Notes under the pieces: generated by a model
Database searches by the model: none
Seen by the model: only the letters and a program-made list of their open reading frames with translations
What the model was told of the DNA's origin: nothing
Position numbers and translations under genes: made by a program
Shown here: positions 12,428 through 24,526 of the stretch, piece after piece
How the letters are laid out: every line of letters begins with the position of its first letter
Numbering within the stretch: the first letter of the stretch is position 1
Source of the DNA: Oryzias latipes
Taxonomy: Eukaryota; Chordata; Actinopteri; Beloniformes; Adrianichthyidae
NCBI RefSeq assembly: GCF_002234675.1
Contig: NC_019866.2
Span: 4,012,642-4,076,641, forward strand
DNA: 64,000 nt
Direction: 5' to 3'

Positions 12428-12633
12428 CACTTGCGCTATTCTATGGGGTCAAGATGACCGTTGACGTGTTAATACTACCATGACAAAGGAGGATAAAGGT
12501 GGAGAGGAATTCATGTAATCCATGGAAATCATTGAAGATCACAAATCATTGAAGAAAAAAGGTTCAGAGCATTGTCTTGTGGGGTCTAGATGACCCAACT
12601 CCCAACGTTAAAGTGCCTAGGATAGCACAAGGG
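12428..12633. mobile_element. piggyBac-like MITE
   Basis: About 206 bp with imperfect terminal inverted repeats: the left end CACTTGCGCTATTCTA matches the right end read in reverse, CCCTTGTGCTATCCTA. Subterminal GGGGTC..GATGACC motifs occur on both sides. This resembles piggyBac-derived MITEs common in fish, although a perfect TTAA target site is not preserved. Confidence 0.5.
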
Positions 12634-13396
12634 TTATAACGGTCTTATGAGTTGTTTCAGTCAATCACTGGATGGCGCCGTCTCTTAATGAAATGCTCTG
12701 AATGAAGTCACTTTTACATTTACTGTCATCCAAAAAAATCTATATTAATAATAAATATATAAACTTTTTCTCCTGCTTTATGGATTCAAACTTACTTTAA
12801 TTAAACATTTTTCATACATTGATTCAAACCTGCTATCCGACTCTCTCACTACAACCAATGTTCAAACTTTTACTTCATAGTAACATATTTTCCACAATTT
12901 GCTTTTTTTTGGGGGGGGTTCTGTGACTTTACAATGACCCACCCAATGACTCACATGTTTGGCTCTCCTTTGGCGTGTGCTGCTTGTCAGACTTCAGAAC
13001 CGCAAACATACATGTTCCTTTTCATTTCTGAAAATATCTGAAGCACTAAAAACCATCAATACTCAATGTAGATTTTAATATGACAAATGTACCAGCATTG
13101 TGCTTTAGGAGCTTTTATTTTTTCTTGACCTGACTTAGAAGCAGGTCCAAGTGGTTGCTATGGAAACACCAAACCTCAACGGGACTCCCAAACAAACCCG
13201 ACACGTTGCACTGCTCAGCAGAAGGAAACACCCTCTAAGATCATCTTCTCAACCAGACGAATCGTGACTGCAAGTTTCCACAAGTCGTGTAAACAAAAGG
13301 AAACCCCCAAAGAATGTGGACTTACCACGGAGGATATAAACAAGTTCTGGGACTCTGTTCCCGTCTCTTTGTGATGAAGGTTTCCAATGTGGTCAT
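12634..13396. other. Intergenic DNA downstream of hsd3b7
   Basis: No gene or named repeat is seen. It includes a T8G9-type homopolymer run near 12904-12919. Confidence 0.35.
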
Positions 13397-13444
13397 GGTG
13401 AACGACTGACTGTAAATGAAACCACTTACAGTCAGTCGTTCACC
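13397..13444. repeat. Perfect 19-bp hairpin with 10-nt loop
   Basis: Bases 13397-13415 (GGTGAACGACTGACTGTAA) are the exact reverse complement of 13426-13444, separated by ATGAAACCAC. It lies about 480 bp beyond the presumed hsd3b7 poly(A) signal. Confidence 0.8.
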
Positions 13445-13924
13445 TGAAAGGGAACAAATTATTTTCATGGTGAAGATTTTAGAACAGGAAGCATAATTTA
13501 AGTTTTCACACAATTCACATCAATTCAACACAGTTTGTCCATCTTCATCTCATTCTTTATGCACAATTCTTTAAAATTATCAACGTCTTCCTGCTCATCT
13601 GCTTCCTGGAAACATTTATTTGTTGCAGGGATTTTTTGGATCAGTTTCCTGCTGTCTCTTTGCTGCAGGTATAACCTTTCTTGTTCCTCTTTTTTTTTTT
13701 TTCCCCCGTGTTTGTCTCTTTACTGTCAGAGCTCAACAGCTGATAGGAATCTGGTTCTGCTGGAAGTTTATCACTAATCCTTAGTTACATGCGGGTTTTC
13801 CTCTCTTTGTATGGGGATCCCTCCATCTGCTGAGCCACTTTATTATACAATGAAGGCAATTTAGCTTCATTGAAGTAGAATGAATGGATCAAACTGATCA
13901 AGAAAGAACTGAAATATAACAATC

Positions 13925-13930
13925 TTTATT
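13925..13930 (-). terminator. hsd3b7 poly(A) signal
   Basis: Minus-strand AATAAA about 325 bases past the hsd3b7 stop codon, giving a short 3'UTR of about 0.35 kb. It is the first such signal met downstream. Confidence 0.6.
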
Positions 13931-14253
13931 ACTAAAGTTCAATCTTATTGCTTTTTTCTTTTCCCTTGGGAGTTGGCACTTTCTGCACAGAATTCAACAT
14001 AAATACAACTAATTACCATAATAAATGCAAGTTAAATGTTTACAATTGTCATCAATTATATACATAGCTTAAGAGTGCTGATGTGAAATTAAAGTACTGA
14101 CACTTTAGTTTATGTACAATTGTTAATACAAAGATAAGGTATAAACGTTTGCCAATACTATATTGTTATTAGCAGCATTTACGATTTCGTTTCAATGACG
14201 TGATCCATAATCTGAGTGTTTGATTGCACATTGACACAAACGTCTGGCATCCG

Positions 14254-17200
14254 CTAGGAATGTTTGACGCTCTTGGAAGGAAAAGTGCTGAGCCATTTCT
14301 GCGTCCGAGCCAGACACTGATCCCAGTCGTAGAGGGGCTTGTACTGGAAAAACCTCTCCGCCTTGTCCGTTTGAACCGTGAAGGTGGTGCTGGCCACGGC
14401 CAGGGTGTAGCTGTTCAGTAAAGGGGTGAAGTTGTACAACGGACTCAGAATCCAGCGGAGGAAATCGTTGAACATGGCCAGGAACCACAGCACGACCGCC
14501 GGCAAGCGGCTCTTCCTGAAGCTGAAGGCGGAGAGCAGCATCATGTTGAAATCCTCGTAGCTCTTGTACGGAGAGTCGTCGTAGCAGAAGAACGCCTCCC
14601 CGCCCACCTTATGGGGGCGCTCCATCAGCGCTCGAGCTGCGAGGACGTGCATCCACGCCACATTTCCTGCAAGCAGACAAACCAGAGAGCGTATTTACAA
14701 ACCTCCTTCCTGGACTTCTGCAGCAAACCTTAACATTTTTTTTAAAACATCCCACGTTAGAGTTTCTGAGTGATTACAGTCAAAGCGACATTTCCCGCAC
14801 ATCCTGGTACCGCGGCTTTCACGCTGATAGTACGTCATTGTTCAGAGGATGTTTTGAAAAGAAGCATGATGCAAAAGGAAATGCAGAAATTAAGAGTGTA
14901 GCAACCCAAATGTCCATCTATGTGAAAGTTTTCTAAGAAAACGATGATTCCCACTGAAGAGCATGAACTGTGAAACAGTTACAAAGGTCTCCAACCATCC
15001 GAAGTACCAGTTTTCTGGCTTCTTCCCGAGTTCCTTCTTAGCTGAAGCATTAGTCAGCCGGCGGTAACATGGCTGGTATTTCCCCCGCCCCAATCTGTTG
15101 AGGTTAAAGGCTTTTTTTGGTTTTGAAATGACCCACGTGCCAACTGCCTGTTGTGTGACTGTCACCGTCACCGCAGTTTCAGGTTTGTAGTCAGCGGAAC
15201 GTGGCTTCTCTGAAAAGTGTGGGTTTGGACTGGAAACGGCGTGCAGTGCATCATGTATGGGCATCGCTACTTCCTGTCAAATGCAGTAGTGTTCTGAGCA
15301 TGTCAGGCAGAGTTCAGCCTTCACGGTGGAACACGGATTCCTGCACACACGTTTCCTCACACGGTCCAAGTTTTTGGATCAGGAAGCTAAAATGTGAGAT
15401 CCATCGTCCAGGCTGTTGGAAGCGGGGATGTTACCTGCATAGACCCGCCCGTGCTCGATGTGATTGGGAATGCCTCCGATCACCAGGCCTCCTCTTTGAA
15501 CAGCCTGGGCGTGGAAGTCCCGAATCAGCTCGTGACCCTCGCCGTAGATCCCCGTCGGCCTCAGAGAGCACGTGTACAGACTCTTCTCACCCTTCACCTA
15601 AACAAATAAAAGATAAAAAAAACCACCAAAGAATGTCAAGAATTTCACTGAAATGTACAGAGGAAAATGTGCCAAAGGTGGAATCTGTTGTTTTTGTAAA
15701 ATAGGACAGGCGCCGCCGCCCAGAGGAGCCAGTCAGGAAGGAATGCATTGCTGCCGTCTAACCGCACACCAGAACATCCTCCTTATTGCTCCAACAAAGA
15801 ATGGTTTTTTGGGGGGGGGAAATCCAAACCACATTCTCCTTCATTTGGATCCAAAGATTTAAAAACCAACTTTTAGACCGTTGCTCCTTCTTGTGCTCAC
15901 TTCTGCTTAAGTTTTAAAGACTCACTCTGATGAAAAATCACATTTTTGGGGGCATTTCTTTTAACAATGAAGGACATATGTACAGAAAATTAAGATTAAA
16001 TGAGCTTTTTTGGGTTCGTCTTTATGTAAATGAAGCAGGAACGGATGAAAGTACGCCGTCGGAAAAACAAACGGTAGAAAATACGCTGGGCGGCCTAAAA
16101 GCTCCCTGCTCTGCTTGCAGGAGAGCATGTAAACAGAGAGCTCTCAGCAAAGGGGAGGGGAAGGGAAGGGGGGCGTGGTTCTGCTCTGCAGAAACTATGT
16201 CCTAGAAAACGACATAATTGCTAAAAATGGCTCATTCGTAATTAAAAGACAACTGGATAAGAAATAGACCAAAAGATGATTTAACACATAAACATATCAA
16301 ATAAGTGAAGGTTTCTTCCATACCTTTATGCCATTTGCTTCCAGAACTATTTTCTCTGCCTTTGCTTTGCTCTTTGGGTATGCCATGGTGTGCTTCACGG
16401 GGTAGGGTGTGTCTTCATTGCCTCTGCAGAAAAAGAAAACAAAAAAACACATGAAATATTTAAAAAAAAAAGAAAGAAGGAAGAAGTTGCCTTTTCCATA
16501 GTACGTTGAACGTGTTATGAACTGCAGTTTAGAGATAAGGCTTTCAAAACAGCTATGTCATTTTAAGAAAAGATTAAAAAATAGATTTTTCAACATGAAA
16601 ACAATTATTCTTGCGTGCAAAATCTGAATGCAAACTACACACAAAGATACACAAAGGCTGCATTTACACTGCAGGTCTTGATGCCCAAATCCGATTTTCT
16701 GACTATATCCGATTTTGTTTGACGACCCAAAAGACGGCAAACGTTTACCCCCCCCCCCTTTTTGTTGTGTTTCTTTTGTGTGACTGCGGTTGTCATGGAG
16801 GCAACGCAGCGGCTGAAGGAGGCGTTGCCTTGGGCGCTCCTGGATGAGGCAGGAGAGGGGATGCGCAGGCGAGGAAAAAGGGGGGCTGCTCGGCCGGCGT
16901 ATGCGCTCTCTCTGAGTTCTGAATGAGGAAGTGTTTGCAGACGTTGTGCTGCACCAACAGTTTGATCCAAGCAAAGAAATAAACGGCTTCTAGCCTGTTC
17001 CAGAGCAACGGTGTCCCGCTTCATTAGTTACCGTTTGCGTCCCGACCGGGACTGGATCGGAAATAACAGTGGTTTCCGATTACGGTCTGAAGCCTGAGGC
17101 TGAAAGGCAACACGCTGATGGGGCTGCAGCTGTCCTCGAACAGCAACATCAGCGCACAAAAGCACCTTAATAAGTCATGTGATCTCAGTTGGTGGTGTCC

Positions 17201-20200
17201 TGAGTTGACGTCACTGACGTACGACTCGCATTTACCGGGGAATATCCGATTTGTCTGCTTACATGGCAAACGCATATCCACCTATCCGATTCGGATCCGA
17301 TTCATTTCCACATATGAGTGAGGCCTGATTCCGATCAGAGAAAATCGGAATCCATGCGGTTTTTCCCTGCTTACGCGTTCACCGGTCACATCCGATCTGT
17401 GCCACATGAGAGGAAAAAAAACATAAATAAAATATTGGAATTGGATCACTTGAACCATGCACTGTAAATGCGGCACACATGGGGCCAAAGTCTGGATAAG
17501 CCTCTGCAGTTCCTGGGGAAAGATTCTTCCTGTCCTGTTGCATAACTCTGCTTCATGTCAAACAGCGCAGGTCAGCCGTATGAAATGACTCAACATCAAT
17601 AAAATCAACAAAACAGATCATTTTTGTAATGCCTCTGGAGTTAGGTAAACACATTTATTACGACCACATTTTATCTGCACAAACGTGAAAGGAAAACCTG
17701 CAGCAAAAAAGCTTGAAATCCTTTTTCCATTTTTTACACCACAAGGCTGCCAAGTATTCAGGCTTTTCCATTGAAATGTTCCGATTCATCTCAAAGGAGT
17801 AAAAACACCCCTATTCCAAACACAAAGATCCAAAACCAGAGACAGAAAGGATAAATCCAGATGTCCCATCAAAGTCTGAACAGAGGCCAGGAACTGGTCA
17901 TGAGAAAGGAATTCTCCTCGCACTTTATCTAACATTAATGTAAAAAAAAAAAAAAAACGTATGTGGGCACCGTTTGAACTTCAGCACATGAACCTCTGAA
18001 CGATTCAATGACCTGAAGCCGCCGCATCATCAGTGTGACCTGAACCTGTGAAGCTTCTACGGCGTTCACAGCTCAGCTGAGTGTGAATGTGCACAAAAAA
18101 AGGAGAAATCCTAAAGTCACTTCCTACAACACAAAGTGAAGTTCTTGTGTTAACTGACAACAGTTAAACACTAAAATCGCTCTGTGTCATGCAGAACAAT
18201 CCGGCTTTGAAATAGTAACAAACACGCAGCAACACGCAAGACGAGACTAGGAGGACTTGTTTAATATAGAAGCTATGGAAAATTCATGACAGCAGCCGTG
18301 TCAAATCACATTAATCAAAGAAGGAACGTTACAGCAGCGGGCGGACAGGAAAGGTTTTAAATTTATGATGCATCCGAGACAAGAACAGACGAGGAATGCC
18401 GTCCGGAAACAAAAGGAACAAAGGAAATTCCAATGAAGGACCAAATCAATAATACATGCAGCTGTGGGACGAACGAAGAAATAAATAAAACCTCTCAAAT
18501 GTACCTTTTGAAATGGTCTCCATTTGCATTTGGCCCGATCACCTCCATGCTGCTGGTGTAGAGCAGGTACTGAGTGCCACACGCCACACACGCCTTGACC
18601 ACGTTCTCCGTTCCTGACAACACAAAGAAGATGGCTTCAAGCCAACCTGCTGGGAAGACTTCAGCCACGCAACAGGAGTTTATCCCAAAGCACACGACAG
18701 TGTAAAATAGTCACCCATGATTATAACCCCATGCATTATAATTATAGACACTTGACGCTTTAATTAAGTGTGGAAGCAATAAACCACTATATAATTAACT
18801 TCAAAGCAAAAATGGATCCATCTTTCAATTTAGGGTACCAGTGTAAAGTCTGGCCTCCATTACCAACAGGAAATAGTCAACAACTGGAAAGAATTTTGTT
18901 CAGTTAAGGAGGAAGATCTGAGAACTTTATCAGAAACGAACGGCTTTCTCAGGTGTTTCTGATGAAATTCAAGGCTGAAGATGCAAAACTTGTTGCCGCA
19001 GGGTGTTAAAGATAAAGAAACCCTCTCTAAAGGAAGGAGGAGGAAGAATCTAACTGGAACAGACATTTTTTGGCCAAGTATACTTTTTTTTTTATTTAAA
19101 ATAAATCCCTAGATAACCTCAGTTCTGCAGAAAACAGCTTAAAGACCCACTCCCATGAAAATGGTGTTTTTAAACATGCTTTTGTGGCATTTTGATGGAT
19201 GATGGAGGACAAACATAAAGAAAATAAGGCTCAAAATCGCATTTCAGAGTATTTCTTCATTCAAATTGTTAAAAAAAAAACAGGAGCAGACGACAGAATA
19301 TTATTATATAAAGAGGTAATTTGTGATGCTCCGCTCCATTCTGACGCAGACAAATAGATCCATGTGCGTCTTTGTTGCACCAGTAAAAGTAGACTGGTGG
19401 TGTGAGGGGCTGTAAGCTGGTGGGAAAGCGTGTCAACAGAGAGCTCTGAGCAACAGGGAAGGGGAAAGGGAACAGGGTTGCTCTGTGCCAACAGTCCCGC
19501 CCACAATTTGCAGGTGAATTTCTGATGAATTTCTGCTGCTGAGCAGAAACAATGACCCAGAAAATGACATGTTTTTTTATTTTATTACCTGGAATGCTTC
19601 GGGGATAAATCAAAAGATGATCTGGTGGAACTTTTCGTTAAAAGTAAAAAAAAGAAAGAACAGCTTGAACTTTTTTGTCAATCTGAATAATTTACCTGTT
19701 TATCAAAGGCCGGATCCGAGTTATTCTGCTATTCAGTCTGAGTAGCAGAAGGTCCGCATTACTCTGTTTTTATTTGGAAATGGGTGAAAAGGCAGCTTAC
19801 ATAAGGTCAGAGGTTTTTTTTATGAAAACTTTAGAGAACACCATGTGTCCATCATTGTTGCCCCAAGAACAAATGCATAAATTAATTGAATTAAACGTAT
19901 TACCTAATATACCCCCAGGCTGGTTTCCAAAGAAAAAAAACGTAGCCAACTTGAATGAATCCAGTTAGTGAACTGACAGAACCAAAGAGGGGTTTTTGAG
20001 AGCAAACAACTGGGCTCCAGTGTTTTTCTTGGACATGCACCGTCTGCTTGGTCAAAGTACTGACTAGGTGTTTGTTTGGGTTTGATTATTGACGTGCGGC
20101 TGCAGACAACACAGCTGCCTGCATGGTGGGATTTGTGGACAGAGTCATGAATGTGCAGCAGCGACGGCAGCAGATTCCTCTGGTGGCGTCAGCTTTTAAA

Positions 20201-22202
20201 CCCTCAGCTGTTCCACTAAGCTATAGGACAGTGTTACGTTAAGAGCATCTGTTTCTATTAAAATGACTGAATACAGGAGTGAGAAACTAAAAAAAAACTA
20301 AAAAAAATAGTGATGCCTTCAGGTATTGTCACAGTCAGTCGTTTTATTGTTTATTAAAATCAATTGGCAGCAGTGAACTGTAGAGAAAAAAAGCATGAAG
20401 CTAATTCCAGTGGTGCTTTTTTATAACAATTCAGAGATTAAATCAGGTTTAATGTGAAAATAGATCTAAATATTAGTAGCACAAAGCCTTAAGTGATGGG
20501 TTTTCAAGAGGAAAATGGAAAAGAAAAAGCCTATATGGTGTGAGGCTGAATAAAGTTTTAAAAAATAAACCCAGAAACTATTCCTAAAGTTTTATTTTCA
20601 CTTTTACAATAAAAAGACGTTTCCGATAAGTTCCTTTTTTGTTTTCCCATAAAAGTTTACGCCCACGCGGATTTCCTATCCACCCCGTTTCCTCTCTGAA
20701 GGGCTCACCTGTCACGTTGACAGAGTAGATGACGCTTTCCGGGACTTTATACCACACATCCACCAAGCTGGCGGTGTGGATGACCACGTCCACGCCCCTG
20801 GTGGCGTCCAGCACGCAGCTGTAGTCTGTGATATCGCCCTGGATGACAGACACCTTTGTCTTCTCTGGGGAGGGAGAAACAGGAAGGCGTTCATTCAAAA
20901 CCGTGTGTTACCGCGTGTGATGCAAAAGTGGAAATGATCGTTTTACACGGAGAGGAAAAAAGGCTCATCCAACTTCCTGTGGACGGATGGTCATTGATGG
21001 GGGATCCATTTATGGGTAAAAGAGAGAAACTTGACAAATGAGGGCGATTACAGCTCTGATTTTTGGCAATACACCCAAAAACTTGTGAGGCAATAACACT
21101 AATCAGCCCCACACTGTGACCCTTTTTTCTCAGCGAGCCAATAGTATTAAGTCTTGTTATCAGTTTTGAAATGACTGAGCGTCTGGTTTATCTTTGCTGT
21201 CAAAGCTCGTCCTTGAAAAAAGCTGATATGGACCTGACAGACAGGAAAAACAATTGAACCTTTCAGGTCTCACACTCCTCTAAAAGTTTGCATCCCAGCA
21301 GATAAAGAGGCTAGAAAGTGCCATAAAAACGGTGCATCCCTGAGCCCAACAGGGACACCGAGGTTTCCTGTTGCTGTTAGATGATCCGTCTGTCTCGTCT
21401 CACAGTGAGAGCTCTCTGCTCCACAAAATGTGGGGCACGTTTTCCTCCAGGAGGAACAAAAACGTCGACCCTAAAGGTCAGGACGGAACACAGAAGTTCT
21501 CAAGAGCGGTCTTATATCCAATCAGAAGACACATAAATAAATAAAGTCTGGACAAAGGTGATTGTGGGTTTCCAACCATGCTTAGGGTCACAGAGGAAAG
21601 TAGTCCAAGTTTATATATAAAATATAAATATATGAAAAGAAACAGACTATAGAGGGAAAAATGGCAACAAGTATTTACACTACTGTCTGTTTTAATTACA
21701 ACTGAAATAATTCTGTTAGAAAAATGCAAAAAACGAGTAAACTACATCCAAAAACTTTATAATCTTAAGGATAATACTTAGGATTATATGTTCAAAACGG
21801 TTTGTTTCTTTCTTTTACTGCTGCAGAAAAGTTTTTTCTATTGCATAAAGAGAAGCGGTTTCTATTAACATAAATTTTACTAAATTTATTTTATAAACAT
21901 ATAATAAAAATAAAGTTTTCTGCTGTGTTTTTATTTAAACATCATCGCAGTTAACGTTAAGTTGTTGCTTTTTTTCTTGTTCTTCTTTTTTTTAAAAGTC
22001 TATTTAAAAACAATAAGCTGTTAAGCAGATATCTCATCTTACCGGTACCGGCTCCGTTCAAAGTGGCGTCGATCCGCTTGTCAAACACACGGATCTCCGT
22101 GATCCGGTCCTCCTTCTCCAGCAAAAGCCTCAGCAGGTGTTTGCCCAGGAACCCACAGCCCCCGGTGATCAGGTAGACGAGGTCTCGCCGGTCCTCAGAC
22201 AT
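14254..22202 (-). CDS. hsd3b7: 3-beta-hydroxysteroid dehydrogenase type 7, complete
   Basis: Coding exons on the minus strand: 22043-22202, 20709-20864, 18505-18613, 16324-16423, 15435-15597 and 14254-14666. They total 1101 nt, 366 aa with stop (human 369 aa), and all phases agree. The product is the ER membrane C27 enzyme that oxidises the 3-beta-hydroxyl of 7-alpha-hydroxylated sterols and isomerises the double bond in bile acid synthesis. Visible features are the Rossmann glycine motif TGGCGFLG (about 14-21), DVVIHTAS and the catalytic YPKSK (Tyr157, Lys161). There is also a hydrophobic stretch [12 protein letters not shown] in the last exon that fits membrane attachment. I chose MSEDRR as the start; an in-frame upstream Met exists but lies in the leader. 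It is followed by setd1a upstream on the same strand, as in mammals. Exon 1 and the promoter are duplicated at 1.5 kb. Confidence 0.95.
15917..16290. repeat. Dispersed repeat 'AAAGACCCACTCC' family, copy 1
   Basis: Begins TTAAAGACTCACTCTGATGA and shares body sequence with the copies at 19140 and 61409, including the GAGAGCTCTCAGCAAAGGGG and GAAACTATGTCCTAGAAAA-like stretches. It is probably a non-autonomous DNA transposon. It lies in hsd3b7 intron 4. Confidence 0.5.
16657..17474. mobile_element. hAT-type non-autonomous transposon
   Basis: An 818-bp element with terminal inverted repeats: left GCTGCATTTACACTGCA, right (reverse) GCCGCATTTACAGTGCA. It is flanked by a decayed 8-bp target duplication, ACACAAAG (16649-16656) against ACACATGG (17475-17482). 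Many ATCCGAT motifs occur inside. It lies in hsd3b7 intron 3, between exons 3 and 4. Confidence 0.65.
19140..19640. repeat. Dispersed repeat 'AAAGACCCACTCC' family, copy 2
   Basis: Begins TTAAAGACCCACTCCCATGA, continues AAACATGCTTTTGTGGCATTT, and ends near AAATCAAAAGATGATCTGG. It is the same family as 15917 and 61409. It lies in hsd3b7 intron 2. Confidence 0.55.
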
Positions 22203-22291
22203 GCTGCCGCGCTCACACGAGACGAATAAAGTGAACAACCAGCAGGTACGGAAGCGCGGAGGGCTCAAACACAGGAACACTTAACACGCCT

Positions 22292-22298
22292 TTTTATA
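22292..22298 (-). promoter_or_regulatory. TATA box of hsd3b7
   Basis: Minus-strand TATAAAA in GGTATAAAAAGGC, about 90 bases upstream of the hsd3b7 ATG. No CpG island is obvious, which fits a tissue-restricted (liver-type) promoter; that last point is inference. Confidence 0.65.
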
Positions 22299-22627
22299 CC
22301 GTTTGAACCGTCATATTGGACAGACGCGATAACACAAGCCCCGCCCCCCAAAACATTTAGCAAGAAAAATATATATTTGCTACTTTATATAAATAAATAA
22401 ACAAAATGTGCTACTTTATGAACTTTGGAAGTAGATTGTACTTAGATAGTTGAATTCATAACTAAAACTCAGTAAGTTTGTTTACACTAAGCATTCACCA
22501 GTTTGTGTTTTTTTTTTATTTTTTACTTGAGCTGAATGCAATATTAACACATTATTAATTTATTAATTCCTGTTTTTCCATTGGCTTTATGAACGGTCCT
22601 CCATGGAATTACAGACGTATTCTCCTG

Positions 22628-23637
22628 TAACGTGTGCCTATATCGTGCCTTTCTGAAGTCTTTCAGAATAAACCATTTCCATATAAATGATAATATATTA
22701 CTTTTGGCACACTAAGGAACAATATTTTAATGAAATACAAGTCATGCATGACGCTAAATTTCCTACCACGAGGTAAGACGACTCGATCTCGGAGGCCCCG
22801 CCTTTCGCTCCCTGTGGGTGCCGCCCATTTCATGACATCATCCTAGAGTTGGCAGTGTGTCTGCCACAAAAACTAACAACATCCGAACTTTTGGAAAGAT
22901 CGGTGTGCATGTTGTGCAAATAAGAGGAAAGCATTTTGATGGCCACGGCTAGCGCCGCAGAGAAAGTGGCGGTGTGTGTTAGCCTGAGGGTGGGGCTGGC
23001 TGCGCAGACTCTTCCTGGAAGGGGCTGTTCCTCACTTTGTGATGTCACAATGTGAGCATCCACTGGTTTTCATGGATCAGGAGGGGCAGGTTTTTGAAAG
23101 AACGTTGAGAGATGCGCGACAGGACTAAAACTACTGCTTTGGGGTTGTTGTTTGTGAGGAATTAACATAACTACCGGTAACTTAAAAGCTAAAACAAAAA
23201 AGGTGATTTTGCATAGCATAGGCCCTTTAAGCACTACATAAAAATGAATAAAAAAGGAAAACAGATTGTGTACATTGCATCTGAAGGGGAGAGGAGCATC
23301 GATGAAATCCACCAGTAAGCTAATTAACAAGACTAGCCTACTTGGATACAAAACCCTTCCAATATGACTCACCAAATGGCAGATGTGATCACATTTGGTG
23401 CCTAGTTACCTTAAGCACACTTTTCTCTCAAACATCCAGTCGAGAAGACTAACTTTGCCACACCTATATGCCCAACTTTGGAATGTTGTAGAGCTCAGCG
23501 TTACAAAGCTGTTGTTTTATTGGTGTTTTTGTTTTTGTGAGATGTCACTTCATAGTATTGTGAATTTCAGTTTCTTGGATTGCTCATCAGCATCACGGCA
23601 GTTTCACTGTTATTCAAGGTACTGTTACACTAGAATA
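22628..23637. mobile_element. About 1-kb insertion specific to copy B
   Basis: It is absent from copy A, where nine other bases sit at the site (2116-2124). Near its ends are TGTAAC and GTTACA in inverted orientation (22626-22631 and about 23624-23629), a possible short terminal inverted repeat. The interior includes a CpG-bearing stretch (22780-23060) and ATTTTGCATAGCATAGG, which I associate with fish transposon copies. There is no transposase frame. Confidence 0.45.
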
Positions 23638-23875
23638 CAGAAGATGCTCATTAAACTAGAACTTTACACATGGATGATGCATAAAAAAGGTGAGTGATGA
23701 ATCTTTGTTGACAAGCAGGTAGAGTTGCTTCAATGATTAAGCGGTTTTGGTTGAAATCCTGAAGGAGAAAACAAGAATAAAAAAAGTTTTCCCTGTAAAT
23801 AAATTAAATACAACCTTGAAGCCAAAGCTTTCCTTGTCTGTTGGTCAAAATATGAAAAGTATTTATCCATTTAGA

Positions 23876-24524
23876 TTATCACCACATTCAGTAGGATGGT
23901 GAAATGAATATTTAAAGACATTCAGAAATGAGGTACTTACATTTATATGTATACTAAAGATGTGCTTGTCTTAATTTTTGTGCCACATTTTGTGAATATT
24001 AATCTCAAATGAAAAAAAATATATAAAAGAAACAGTTTTCACTCAGTTTCACTCAGAAAAAGCCACCATTATCTTTTTATTTAAAAAATATTTTAATGCA
24101 CCATTAATAAAGGGTCCAACGCATTAACAAGAGAAATATTGCAAATAATATTAAAATTGACAAATTAAAAGGAGAAAAAAAAATAAAACAATAAAAAAAT
24201 AAATGAATGGAAGTTATGTACATGTTTCCGCCTCCTTGAGAGAGGAAAAAGAACAACATATTTACAGCCTGGAATTTGTGTGTTTCTACGAGAAACAAAC
24301 ACCTCTACAATATTTACATGAACTTCTTGAAGATTTTTTTTTTTTTTCCATTCAATCTTTTTATCCTGTAGTAAAGTCGGTCGGTTTGTACAGAAAGGCT
24401 TTCATTGCAACGACTAATATACATTTTTGTGGTTGGAAAGAAAAAGGAAAAACACAAGATTTAAAAAAGAATTAAAAGTTTAACGCTCGAGTTAAACTTC
24501 GGACGGCGATGGCCTCGACAAAAA
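23876..24524. other. About 0.65-kb segment present only in copy B
   Basis: Copy A runs straight from TTTATCCATTTA to AAAACACGGGG (about 2345-2367), whereas copy B has 649 extra bases here. The segment is AT-rich and non-coding. A short AAAACAC-type microhomology at the edge fits a deletion from copy A as well as an insertion in copy B. Confidence 0.5.
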
Positions 24525-24526
24525 CA

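Noticed and set aside
15201-15704. 167-codon plus-strand frame
   Set aside because: It runs antisense across hsd3b7 intron 5 and exon 5; composition and context do not support a gene.
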